Below are positions 11,425-22,430 of a stretch of 64,000 nt of DNA, piece after piece; position 1 is the stretch's first letter; every line of letters begins with the position of its first letter. Origin of the DNA: Manihot esculenta (taxonomy: Eukaryota; Streptophyta; Magnoliopsida; Malpighiales; Euphorbiaceae). The DNA lies in the NCBI RefSeq assembly GCF_001659605.2, contig NC_035171.2, positions 24,283,825 through 24,347,824 of the forward strand, in the 5' to 3' direction. The translations under genes were made by a program, and so were the position numbers. The notes beneath the pieces are model-generated. The model saw nothing but the letters and a program-made list of their open reading frames with translations, was not told where the DNA came from and ran no database searches.

Positions 11425-11744
11425 GGCCTTATTTGGTTGAGGTAAATAAGTTGGGAAAGTTGAATTTATCAAGAAAGTGTAAAAAGCTCCTTTGTTTGGT
11501 TTGCACTATTAAAATAACTTACTGGGAAGTGGAGCATTTTACTTCCTTAGTTAAGTGTAAAGGAAGTTACAAATTTATCCTTTAATTTATTACACTTTAT
11601 CAAGGATATTATTGTCTTTTAAACTAAAAAACAAACTTATTTCTTAAAAAGTTATTTTGTATACCAAACATACTATGTTTTTATCATACACCCTGAGAAG
11701 TAAATTACCTGGAGGAAATAGATCATATTGAACCAAACAAGGCC
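11425..11744. mobile_element. MITE, PIF/Harbinger (Tourist)-like, 320 bp
   Basis: Terminal inverted repeats GGCCTTATTTGGTT at the left and, read inward from the right, GGCCTTGTTTGGTT. The element is flanked on each side by AAA (11422-11424 and 11745-11747), a possible 3-bp target duplication. GGCCTTGTTTGG termini and 3-bp duplications fit Tourist-like MITEs, though those usually duplicate TWA. It has no coding capacity and sits at the 3' end of the LINE. Confidence 0.7.
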
Positions 11745-11747
11745 AAA

Positions 11748-13481
11748 ATGTTAAGTGAAAAAACCTGAAAAACAACAGAAGATAGGATATTACTCAAAAA
11801 ATCAGGACAAAAACACCAGAGGGTGGGACTAGCTTCCTGGCTAACAAATAGGCAGCAGTATTTGCTTGTCGCCTAATCCAAGATAAGGATCAATCAGACC
11901 TTTGTTGAAACATATACCTACAATCATGGACAAGGTGACTAAATTCTGACATATCCTCTTTAACAAATAGGACAACATCAACCACAAGTTTTGAATCTAA
12001 TTCAATATTGACATGACTTAAATTACAGTTAGAAAGCCAAAAAAGAGTTGCACGTAGAGCTTGTACCTCAGCTATCTTGGATTGATTACTACCTCAAGAG
12101 TGCCCAAAACAAGCCGAAATAGACATGTCAGAGTCATTACGAACAATAGCACCATAACTAATAATACTAGAAAGAGAAAACAACTCCTGCATTCATATTA
12201 CATTTAAGTCTCCCAAAGCAACATACCATTGAATGTTCAAAGGAGGATTAAGAGTAGAATTCACTGCACTTGATTGTAGCTGAGTATCTTCCCAAACCAA
12301 CAATAGCTCCTCTGTAGAACGAACAATCCTTTGAAAAACATGACTCTTTCCATTCCATAAATAATTGTTCCTGTTGTTCCATAAGGTCCAAAAAATCATA
12401 CATACTCTTCCCTGTAAAGAGGTATTAGATAAACCCAGTATAAACTAAAATAAATCAGACATGTTAGAAATAGATTGTAAGGGAATATGCATATCCACAA
12501 TCTGCAGTAGCTCTAGATCAAAAAAGTAAAACATGAGGATCGTCTTCTACCATGCCACACATCTTACAACCTGAACTAACATTCAAACCTCTATCAATTA
12601 GATTCACATTGGAAGGAAGGATACCTCGTAAAGCTCACAACATAAAGTTTCTAACCTTTGGTGGTACATGCAACTTCCATAACTTGTACCATGAACCCTA
12701 GATTCTCCTAAAGACCGGATAATAAATGATAACCTGATTTAACAGAATATATTCCATTTTTTGTATAGTGCCACACAAGATTATCAATTTGCCTAGAGAA
12801 ACTTAAATGAATATGAGAAATACAATCCACATCACTAGGCAATAAGAGATTAGATAATAATTGTAGGTTCTAGCCTGTGCTATTCTCATTGATCAAACTC
12901 GAGACCCTAAAATCTTCCAATCCCTCAAGACATGGGCTGTCCACAAAAAAGCCATTATCCTTATTAAGCCGTGGATCACCCCAAACTTTGATCATTTGTC
13001 CATTTCCTACTCTCCACCTGTTACCAAAATTCAACAAATCCTTGCCCTGCAAAATACTCTTCAAGACAAAATTTGGGTTAGACCCTTCAGTTGCATCTAG
13101 AAAATCCATTCTAGGAAAAAATTTAGCTTTGAGTATACAAAAATGAAAATAGTCTTGATTGGAAACTAATCTCCAACCTTGCTTGATAAGCATAACTAAA
13201 TTAAAGAATCTAAGATTTCGAAAACCCAAACCTCCCTTATCTTTACTAAGACACATCTTATCCCATGATAATCAATGAATCCTTCTTTTATCCTGACCTT
13301 GAGAACCCCACTAGAAGGAGTTTATCATCCTTTCCAATTTGTCACATAAGGAGACAGGTATAACAAACAAACTCATGACATAGAAGGGAATAGCTTGGGT
13401 TATAGATTTAAGTAAAATTTCCTTATCAGCTTCAGACAAAATTTTGCCATTCCAACATTTAACCCGTTTCCATAGTCTATC
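11748..13481 (-). pseudogene. L1-type LINE, 3' part: end of RT, zinc-binding region, RNase H
   Basis: Minus-strand translation gives, in order, the post-RT segment (KCWNGKILSEADKEILLKSI), the zinc-binding-type segment conserved in plant non-LTR ORF2 (WDKMCLSKDKGGLGFRNLRF, 13256 downward), a W..RNNYLW motif near 12360, and an RNase H tail (VNIELDSKLVVDVV) reaching about 11800. Frameshifts and stops interrupt it. It continues on the far side of the gypsy insertion at 18443: the last LINE bases CTATC (13477-13481) are repeated at 18443-18447. Confidence 0.8.
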
Positions 13482-13873
13482 TGTCACAGGCCCTAGTTTG
13501 TAAACGGGTAAGGGGTCTTTGGTCAGGTTGGAGGGAGGAAGAAGAAGGGTGTTTATCCTTTTTTTCTACCTATTTTGTAGACTTGAGAGAGAATCTACAA
13601 TCTCTTGAGTTAAGTACTCAAAAACTGGGTTAAATTTTTCTCCTTATTCAAAAAACAGAAACAAACATCTCCAATTAAGGAGGGATTATCAACTATCTTG
13701 AGGATTATCCTCCTATTTCTACTCAACAAAATAAATAAAGAATAAAAATATTAACAAGAAAATAATAACAGCAGCAGCACAAATTAGTTGCCGGATTTGT
13801 TCTTTACTCTCCATTTGACTGAATCTTCTTAGGTCCATGGGTGAACCGTTTGTAGTGCTTAAGGCTAGTAACA
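13482..13873 (-). repeat. 3' LTR of the chromodomain gypsy element
   Basis: 392 bp, direct repeat of 18081-18442. Contains the end of the pol reading frame, which stops at 13804 inside the LTR. Carries about 30 bp near its left end that the other LTR lacks. Confidence 0.9.
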
Positions 13874-16837
13874 TTACTCCCTCCGCTGACATTGCGATTG
13901 TCCTCAATCGCGAAATCTGGAAATCGTTGAGACAAATCAGCGTTAGTTTCCCAAGAAGCATCTGCTGGTGAAGAATGTTGCCAATGAATTAAAACTTCAG
14001 ATTTCCCAGCTCTGGTTTGATGACCCAAAACTGCTTGAGGCTGAGGCATTGCAGACACAGGTTCAATGAGAGGAAGGGAAGGACGATCAGTAGAGAACCC
14101 TGCAATATAAGCTTTTAAGGCAGACACATGAAATACAGGGTGGATTCGAGCATCTGTTGGTAAATCCAATTTGTAAGCCATGGTTCCTACGCGCTGAATG
14201 ATTCTAAAAGGGCCATAATATTTCGGCAAAAGCTTCTGATGACGCCTATTGGCCATTGAAACCTGTCTATAGGGCTGTAGGCGAAGTAGGACCATATCCC
14301 CAACCTGAAATTCCAGTGGACGGTGCTTTTTATCATAAACTGCCTTCATTTTAGCTTGTGCCCGAAGTAGGTGCTGCCGAATAGAACCCAAAACTTCATC
14401 TCTGGTTTGGAGAGCTTGGTCAACTGCATCAATCATTGAACTTCCAGGAGCATAAGATAGTAAACGGGGCGGCTGTCTACCAAAAACCACCTCAAAAGGA
14501 GTGGCATGAAGTGATGTGTGGTAACTAGTATTGTAACAATACTGTCCCCAAGAAATCCAGTCCATCCATTTGGTTGGATGTGCACTAGTGAAGCATCGGA
14601 GATACATTTCAACTGTTCTATTAACCACCTCGAACTGCCCATCCGTTTGTGGGTGATAAGCAGAACTAAAAGCAAGTTTAGTGCCACACAAACGAAACAA
14701 TTCAGCCCAAAAAGAGCTAGTAAAAGTTACATCACGATCGCTAACCATGGACACCGGAATCCCATGTATCTTGACAATATTATCAAAAAACAGACGGGCA
14801 ACACTCACAGCAGTATAAGGATGCGAAAGGGGCAAGAAATGAGCAAACTTAGAGAAGCGATCCACCACAACTAATAGAACATTTTTCCCTTTGGACATGG
14901 GCAGCCCTTCGATAAAATCCAAAGAAATATCTGACCAAATTTGGGAGGGAACTGATAATGGTTGTAGCAGCCCTGCAGGTAAAAGGTTTTCTGTTTTGTG
15001 ACGCTGACAAATGTCACAGGCACGGACAAAATCACGCACATGGGTCTTCATCCCCTTCCAGTAAAAGTCTCTTGTAATTCGAAACAAGGTCTTTTGATAC
15101 CCCTCATGGCCCTGATTATGAATGGCAGAAATAATAGCTTGAATAGATGGAGAAGAGGAAGGCAAAAAAACCTTGTTTTTGAAGAGCAGTAACCCATCTG
15201 TTAGACACCAAGAATTTGCAGCAGAGTTGTGCTGGACAAGAGAGACCCGCTGCTGAATTTCGGAGGAAGTTTGATGTTCACGTCTGATTTCCTCAAAAAT
15301 TCCAACTTGTGGCATTGAAATGGCCATAAGAGCAGCTGAATCTTCTTCTCGTCGCAATAAAGCATCGGCCACTGTATTCAAACGCCCAGACCTGTACTCA
15401 ACTGTAAAAGAGAAACTCAAGAATTTACTGAGCCATTTCTGTTGGATAGGGGATAATAGTTTTTGTTCTAACAAAAATTTGAGACTGTAATGGTCTGTGC
15501 GAATAAGGAAGACACGTCCCCATAGATAAGAATGCCAGTGTTTGACGGCTTTAACCAACCCAATTAATTCTTTCTCATAAGCTGGAAGGGAGCGGTGCCT
15601 GGCTGCCATCATTCGACTGAAATAGGCTACAGGTCTGCCATTTTGCAAGAGGACAGCCCCTATACCAGAATCTGAGGCATCACACTCCACAATAAAGGGT
15701 TGAGCAAAATCTGGAAGAGCTAATACAGGGGTGGTAGTCATCAATTCCTTAAGCTTGTTGAAAGCTTGCACTGCTTCGTCTATCCACTGAAATGATTTAT
15801 GTCGCAACATGTTTGTAAGAGGAGCTGCAATAAGTCCATAATTATGAACAAACTTGCGGTAGTACCCTGTCAAACCCAAAAAACCACGAAGTCCTCTAAC
15901 TGTTTTAGGCTGTGGCCAACTGAGCATAGCCTGGATTTTTGATGGGTCTGCATGTACACCTTCAGAAGAAATCACATGCCCCAAGTATTCTATCTGTGAT
16001 TGGGCAAAGGCACATTTGGATTTTTTTAAGAATAACTGCTGATTTTGCAGTACCTCAAAAACAATCCGAAGGTGATGGAGATGCTCAATCCATGTTCTGC
16101 TATAGACAAGGATATCGTCAAAAAAAACAAGAACAAACTTTCTTAGGTATGGCTGAAATACCTCGTTCATAAGTGCCTGGAAAGTGGATGGTGCATTCGT
16201 AAGGCCGAAAGGCATGACCAGGAATTCAAAGTGGCCATGGTGAGTGCGGAATGCTGTTTTCTTGATATCTTGCAGAAACATGATAATAGCCAGCAACTAG
16301 ATCCAACTTTGTGAAATACCTTGCTCCTCCCAATTCTTCAAATAATTCATCTATTACAGGAATTGGGAACTTATCTTTAACTGTATGAGCATTCAATTCC
16401 CAGTAATCCACACAAAGTCGCCATGAACCGTCTGCTTTGGGAACAAGGATTACAGGTGATGAAAAAGGGGATTGGCTAGGTCGAATAATTCCCTTCTTCA
16501 ACATCTCAGCACACTGTCTCTCGATCTCATCTTTCTGGCCATGAGGGTACCTGTACGGCCGTACCACAACTGGTCTGGTGCCCGGTTCCAAAGGAATTCG
16601 GTGATCACAGAAGCGGCTTGGGGGAAGAGCTTTAGGTTCTTTGAAGATGCCGGAGAATTCGGTGAGAAGGTGTTGTAATTGGGTTTCGACATCCGGGAAG
16701 GAAGAGACTGAATTTAGGCTTACGGGTTGTTTAATGGCAAGATTTTGGATTCCCTGTAATTCGATATTGGTGCCTGAAATAGAGAAAGCCATTCGCATAA
16801 TAAAAAAATACCAAAGAATGGGTCCCAGAGTTTTTAA
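13804..16837 (-). pseudogene. Broken gypsy pol: RT, RNase H, integrase, chromodomain
   Basis: RT begins near 16600 and includes the LPPSRFCDHRI lead-in and the FFDDILVYS catalytic box. Next come RNase H (FIVECDASDSGIGAVLLQNG), the integrase zinc region (HNQGHEGYQKTL...CDICQRHK), the integrase core (LDFIEGLPMSKGKN, VSDRDVTFTSSFW, AYHPQTDGQFEVVNR) and a chromodomain (SEVLIHWQHSSPADASWE). Two lesions are clear: an in-frame TAG at 16838-16840 separates protease from RT, and a frameshift near 16260-16290 splits RT just before the QDIKKTAFRTHHGHFEFL block. The copy is therefore not autonomous. Confidence 0.9.
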
Positions 16838-18059
16838 CTAGCTGACTCCCAGTACCACATCAATACCGCTTAGAGGAAGGACAAAAAGGTCTATTCCAAA
16901 AGGGTGGCCCCCCATCTGTAACTCTGAATTGCGACAAACACCAGAACTGAATATCTGTTCGCCGTTTGCAACTCGAACCCGAAGTCCGTCTTTCTTTTCA
17001 ATCTTCGGATCCACCTGTTTAACAATATTGGCAGCCACGAAATTGTGAGTACTACCAGAATCTATGAGAACGAGAACAGATTTACCATTCCATTCAGCCA
17101 TCACACGCATAGTTTGAGCATTGTGGGTTCCTGTAATCGCATTCAAAGAGATTTCTGGTGATTCTTCGCCGGTGTCCATGTCACTTTCACCATCATCAAG
17201 TTCAATCCAAAATAATCTTTTGCATTGATGACCCCGAGAGAAGGGTTCATCACAGTTAAAGCAAAGATTTTTCTTTCGCCGTTCCTCCATCTCTGCTGGA
17301 CTCAACCGCCGAATACTTCTGTTGCCCTTGGATTCTATAGGAGCCGTCACCGAACGATTAGAAAACCGCGATGGTAATGGGGTTCTTTTCTCATATAACC
17401 GAGACATGCTCATAGCAGTCGCTAGATCAGTTGGTTGATGTAATTCCACTTCCACTGCAATGTGGTCTTTTAAGCCACTGATGGTCTTTTGTTAGTTTTC
17501 CTGCTCGGGGAACTAGAATCTCAAATTGTGTCTAATAATCTGCCACTGAACCCACCTGCTTCAATTTGGCTAACTCTCCCAGTTTATTACTGCGGACTGG
17601 TGGTCCAAATCAAAGGTTACACTGTTGTTTAAGCTCTTCCCAAGTGGGATTTGGGTTTTCGTCGAAAAGCTCATTCAGCCAATACTGAGCATTTCCCATT
17701 AGATGGTAAGAAGCTAGAGTAACCTTTTCCTCTTCCGGCGTGTTCTGGTGTTTGAAAAAATGCTCACATGGTTGCAGCCAGGCTAAGGGATCCTCTTCGC
17801 CACTGAATTTGGGAAAATCCAGTTTACTGAATTTTGGAAGGATTGATGAGCCTTCGAATGTACCTGAAATGCCTTTGTTTCTAGAAGGCCGAATTTGACT
17901 GCTGGCCTCAACATCTGGTCCAGAATTAGAGTTAGAAACATCACGGGCAATGGCTTCTAATTTTGCGTTCATCTCATCTTGCCGGTTCTTGTTGTTTGCT
18001 TGTTCTTCCAAGAACATTGAAAGGATTCGATCCAGCTGTTGTTGAATGGTTTCACCCAT
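16838..18059 (-). pseudogene. Broken gypsy gag and protease
   Basis: The first ATG after the primer-binding site is at 18059 (MGETIQQQLDRIL). Gag capsid region PKFSKLDFPKFSGEEDPLAW and MGNAQYWLNEL lies at about 17850-17660. The frame breaks between 17610 and 17456, where stops appear. It resumes with a zinc knuckle (CFNCDEPFSRGHQCKR) and an aspartic protease (VLIDSGSTHNFV). Role in an intact element: capsid formation and polyprotein cleavage. Confidence 0.85.
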
Positions 18060-18067
18060 TACACCTG

Positions 18068-18079
18068 GCTCTGATACCA
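18068..18079 (-). other. Primer-binding site of the gypsy element
   Basis: Minus strand reads TGGTATCAGAGC, complementary to the 3' end of initiator tRNA-Met as used by many plant LTR elements. It lies one or two bases inside the 5' LTR. Confidence 0.9.
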
Positions 18080-18080
18080 A

Positions 18081-18442
18081 GTTTTCACAAGCCCTGGTTG
18101 GAGGGAGGAAGAAGAAGGGTGTTTATCCTTTTTTCTACCTATTTTGTAGACTTGAGAGAGAATCTACAATCTCTTGAGTTAAGTACTCAAAAACTGGGTT
18201 AAATTTTTCTCCTTATTCAAAAAACAGAAACAAACATCTCCAATTAAGGAGGGATTATCAACTATCTTGAGGATTATCCTCCTATTTCTACTCAACAAAA
18301 TAAATAAAAAATAAAAATATTAACAAGAAAATAATAACGGCAGCAGCACAAATTAGTTGCCGGATTTGTTCTTTACTCTCCATTTGACTGAATCTTCTTA
18401 GGTCCATGGGTGAACCGTTTGTAGTGCTTAAGGCTATTAACA
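18081..18442 (-). repeat. 5' LTR of the chromodomain gypsy element
   Basis: About 362 bp, direct repeat of 13482-13873 with about 1% substitution in the shared part. Begins TGTTAATAGCC on the minus strand at 18442. Its inner end has drifted from GTGACA to GTGAAAACT. Confidence 0.9.
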
Positions 18443-20045
18443 CTATCTTTAAAAAGAAAAAAAAAACGCTTTTTTTACTTCTACCAATTAAAAAAGTCAA
18501 ACCTAAATATCTCCCATGATCCAGAGGATTAGTAACACCTAAAACTGAGCAAACATAGGCTTTGTTGTCACTAGTGCAATTGGAACTAAAGAAGATACCT
18601 GATTTGTTAAAATTAATGGCTTGACCAGAAGCACGCTCATAAGTCACCAGGATTTCATTCACATACCCACTTTCCAAAGCATCTGCTTTAAAAAATGAAA
18701 AACTATTATCAGCAAATAACAGATGTGAAACTGTAGAAGCCCTAGGACATACCGTGTTCCATAAATTAAACCTCGTCGTTCAGCATTGTGGAAAAGAGCT
18801 GATAAGCCTTCTGAATATAATATAAATAAATAAGGGCTTAGAAGATCCCCTTGCCTCAACCCTTTTTCAGGTACAATAGGACCTAATTCATCACCATTCA
18901 AAGCGACATTATATCTAACTGTAGAAATACACAACATAATCAAATCAACCCATCAATTACTAAAATCCAACTGTATCATAACAAATTTAAGATAGTTCCA
19001 ATCATCTGTATCATATGCCTTGCAAATATCAATTTTAAGAGCCACCTCCCCTTCCTTCCCCCTTGTTTTCCTTTTCATACAATGAATAAGCTCAAATACC
19101 ATAATAACGTTGTCTATAATCAATCTACCAGATACAAATGCAGGCTCAGAAGGAGAAATAATACTAGGTAAAAGTCATTAACACCTATATCCCAGTACCA
19201 GGAAAAGCACCATAACTAACATCTTCACCAACCGAGGACCCAGTATTGTCCCGAAGCCATTGATTATGTTTCACCCTTGATTGTCGAGCCATCTTCCTTA
19301 GCCAAGAACCTCATCCTTTCGGCTCAGCCAGACTAGCTCCCTCAAACAACCTGTTACATAATTTTTCATTGTGGCCCAATGGACCACAAAGAAAACAAAA
19401 GATTGGCAGCCTTTCGTATTTGAATTACACAACAAAGGATTGATTACCATGAATAACCACACGTTTTGACCTCTTGAGCAGCAACCTCACATCAATTGCA
19501 ACTCTAACCTGCATGAAACTTCGCCAGCTTCCACCAATACTAGTTGTATCATAATCCACAAACTTGCCCACAAAATTGCCCAACAAATATGCCGTATACG
19601 ATGTTATATAACCAGGTGGCAAATTGTGCATTGAATCCAAAAGAGAGCCGAAAACAGAGGAACTTCCATCGAAATTCTCCTGGCTGAAGAAGATGGGTCA
19701 CCAGTAGGTGATTACTAAACGACCAAGGACCACCATCAATTACCCGTTGCAAATCGACCTGGTTGAAGAATTAAATCCAGTAGAGTTTCGACCCCAATTC
19801 TTTGAAGAACACTCCTCGGCCCAGACGCTAGAGATTTGACAGTGTGGCTTTCATAGCATTGAAATTGATTTGCCAATCTATTAGAAGCTTACCTATAATA
19901 GTAAACAGAATCATCGTCGTCCAGCCGCAGCTTTGTATCGTCGTCGTCCAGGTTTTAAGTTCGCGAAAGACTCCATCGCAGAGAGAAAACTCGTTACTAA
20001 GAACGAGAGAGAAACCTTTCCAATACAGAAGACTCTGATTGCACT
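18443..20045 (-). pseudogene. L1-type LINE, 5' part: ORF1 (DUF4283, zinc knuckle) joined to RT
   Basis: From about 19990 leftward: ORF1 start MESFANLKPG, then a DUF4283 nucleic-acid-binding domain (LQRVIDGGPWSFSNHLLV, NLPPGYITSYTAYLLGNFVG), a CCHC knuckle (CFLCGPLGHNEKLC, about 19390-19360), and directly afterwards RT sequence (AFVSGRLIIDNVIMVFELIH, KIDICKAYDTDDW, GLRQGDLLSPYLFILYSEGL, INFNKSGIFFSSN). The apurinic endonuclease and the first part of RT are absent, so a large internal deletion joined ORF1 to ORF2. Several frameshifts. Together with 11748-13481 about 3.3 kb of the LINE remains. Confidence 0.82.
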
Positions 20046-20480
20046 GTTCTATGGTTTTACTATTAAAATAATTAATTAAACCATAATATTTAATATATAT
20101 TTTCTAAAAATAAATACTAATAATTATGTTATTATTATTACAATTTTAAATAAGAATATGTAAGAGCTAATTAATAACACAAATTCATGTAAAACAAAAA
20201 ATTTTGATTTTACAATTTATTCAAAAATCAATATTAACAATAGTAAATAAATATTAAAAAAAATCTTATTTAATTTTAACATATTAAAATTAAAATTTAA
20301 AGCACGGGTGTTTCCTAGTAAAGTAAAAACGGAAAAAATTATTTTTTAATTCATAAGGTATAGCATAAAAATTAACCTTTAAAGTACGGGTGTTTTTTTG
20401 ATGGTTTGAGGAAAATGTTTCTTGTGATAAGTTGTTTGTCTTTTTGATAGTATTTTTTAGTATTTGATTTTTTTTAACTT
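20046..20480. other. AT-rich spacer
   Basis: AT-rich sequence between the LINE 5' end and the Tat-type element. A left (3') LTR for the Tat element would be expected near here but I could not recognise one. Confidence 0.4.
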
Positions 20481-20559
20481 AATTTTTTCTTTTGTGGCAG
20501 TGCAAGCATGCTGAGATGAAAATCTGACTGCTACGGATGAGGCTTAAGGGTATATTATC

Positions 20560-21310
20560 ATGTCCAAGGGGCAAATTGAAGACCTCACTAAGCAGCTCAG
20601 GGAGCTACAAGAGGAGGTTGCCAAGTCGTCTTAGTAGACTTATGCGGCAGAATCTCAACGAAATGAAGCCCTCACGCAGTTGTTTGCTCTAAAGGAGACT
20701 CGTCGTCAGCGTGATGAGGCTTGGGCTCAACGCGATGAAGCCCTAGCTCATGCTACTGTCCTTCAGCAGGAGCTCAACAAGTATATCGACGACCTGAAAG
20801 GCATGACTTCAGCGGTGGAGGAGTCTCGACTTCAGCAGCAGTAACTCCATTAAGATATTTCTGCCCTGGAGGAGAGGTATGCTTCCTTGCTGAAGGATGC
20901 TAGAGTTGTAGAAGACAGGGTTCAGCAAGCCTGCGAAGTGCAGCTGTAGGAGTACAAGGACCTACGAAGCGTGGCTGCAGGAGTACAAGGACTCTATAGA
21001 GCTGAGAGAGAGGATATATAGGGAGGTCTTCCGCATGTTTGCTTCAGGCTACAACCAAGGCCTTCAAGCTGCTCGTGATGCCCCCTCCTCTCCTTTAGCT
21101 GAACTGCGAGCTCCTAAATTTGATTCTGATGGCGAGGAGGTCTGCTACGGAGAGGATGGTAACCCCCTTCCTAAGAACCCCTCCTCCTTTACCTTCTTTA
21201 CAATGGGAGGGCAACCCTTCTAGGTCCCCCGCAGATGATTTAATTAGTTCTACTCCCTCTTCCCTTGCTGCTTCTATAACACGTTCAAACAGTGTAGAAA
21301 AGGAATAATA
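20560..21310 (+). pseudogene. Opposite-strand coiled-coil ORF of the Tat-type element
   Basis: Starting at ATG 20560 (MSKGQIEDLTKQLRELQEEV) the plus strand encodes Glu/Gln/Leu-rich heptads, an ALFASGYNQGLQAARD-type segment (from 21035) and an acidic tail (PKFDSDGEEVCYGEDGNPLP). Stops occur near 20630, 20840 and 20947. Some Tat-lineage elements carry such an extra ORF antisense to pol and downstream of integrase; its function is unknown. Here its 3' end faces the integrase 3' end across the 72-bp array. Confidence 0.6.
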
Positions 21311-21959
21311 AAATAAATAAATTTTTGGGCCCTTTTATTATTTTCAGGCCGTTTTGCTACTTTAATTTTCTATCTCTTTAAATTTTTTTCGTATGCCCTT
21401 ACTTAGGCTATATTTAGCATGTGTTGCCTGTGAGCCATGCTAGACTGCTTGTTTTATAATTTACTTGTAAATGAATCTGACTTGTTTCACTTTGACTTCT
21501 ATTTATTTGAGATTTTCTTGGGTCAATTCCATCTTGATTTCTATACTGAATGTCTCGATTTTTATGTCCCCATACATTTTTTATCCCTTTACTTATATGG
21601 ACCTTTTAGGAAGCTGAGTTCGGAGTTTTTTATTCGGGATGGTTTAGTGTTAGAGGTCAATTTTTTGAGATTGGAGTCCTCTGCAATTGCCCTTGACTTT
21701 CGTGTGGTTTCTTACCTTGGCCCATGTTGTTCCAAGGATTTGTTTCTGTCTTAGTTATTTCTTCCTTTATTTGTGATTCAATATTTATGGTACTGGGGTC
21801 TATTTATGAGGTTGGTGCCTTTGCTTTAGTTTTATTTTCGTTTGGCATTAGTAGTGCCGAGGTCCACTTATGAGGTCGACACCCTTGCCTTTTATTTAAT
21901 TTAGCCTTTAGCTCCGCTAGCATGGTGCCCTTAGTTCTTTTTAGCTTTGCTTGGGTCTT

Positions 21960-22255
21960 CACCTCCTCAACTTGGTTTTTTGGAGCTAGTGGTCTATTTC
22001 CGAGACCGGTCACCCACCTCATTGGCCTTCTTGTTTTCTCAACTCGATTTTTTGGTGGCAACGGTCTATTTTTGAGATCGATCACCCATCTCATTGGGGT
22101 TTTCACTTTCTCAACTCGGTTCTTTGGTGCCGACGGTCTATTTTCGAGACCGGTCACCCACCTCATTAGGGTCTTCACTTTCTCAACTCGATTTTTTGTG
22201 CCGACAATCTATTTTTGAGATCAGTCACTCACCTCATTGAGGTCTTCCTTACTTA
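21960..22255. repeat. 72-bp tandem repeat array, about 4 copies
   Basis: GGTCTATTT recurs at 21991, 22063, 22135 and (as AATCTATTT) 22206, giving spacings of 72, 72 and 71 bp. Units share TTCTCAACTCG, the GAGACCGGTCACCCACCTCATT block and TTTTTTGGTG. On the minus strand the 72-bp period keeps frame, so 21804-22178 reads as a protein with a 24-residue repeat (MRWVTGLENRP...KNRVEK). It lies between integrase and the opposite-strand ORF. Confidence 0.88.
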
Positions 22256-22430
22256 TCAGAAGTTTTAGAGAGTAGAAAAGAGGGTTTTTATTCATGTTTT
22301 TGATATTACAGTTACATTGTAAATCTATTGAGAATACCTCTTCAGGTGCTGGATGTTCCAAGCATGGGGCTCGGGGTTCCCTTGCAGATCTTCAATTCTG
22401 TATACTCCTGGTCTAATGACTTGGTCCTTC

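Larger units (their letters stand above)
13482..18442 (-). mobile_element. Chromodomain Ty3/gypsy element (Reina-like), 4.96 kb
   Basis: An LTR element with 5-bp target duplication CTATC at 13477-13481 and 18443-18447. The LTRs (13482-13873 and about 18081-18442) start TGTTA on the minus strand; the left copy ends GTGACA. Over the 347 shared bases they differ by about three substitutions and one 1-bp indel; the right LTR lacks a block of about 30 bp near its inner end. Order on the minus strand: LTR, primer-binding site, gag, protease, RT, RNase H, integrase, chromodomain, LTR. Small size, short LTRs and the C-terminal chromodomain suggest the Reina clade of chromoviruses. Confidence 0.92.
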
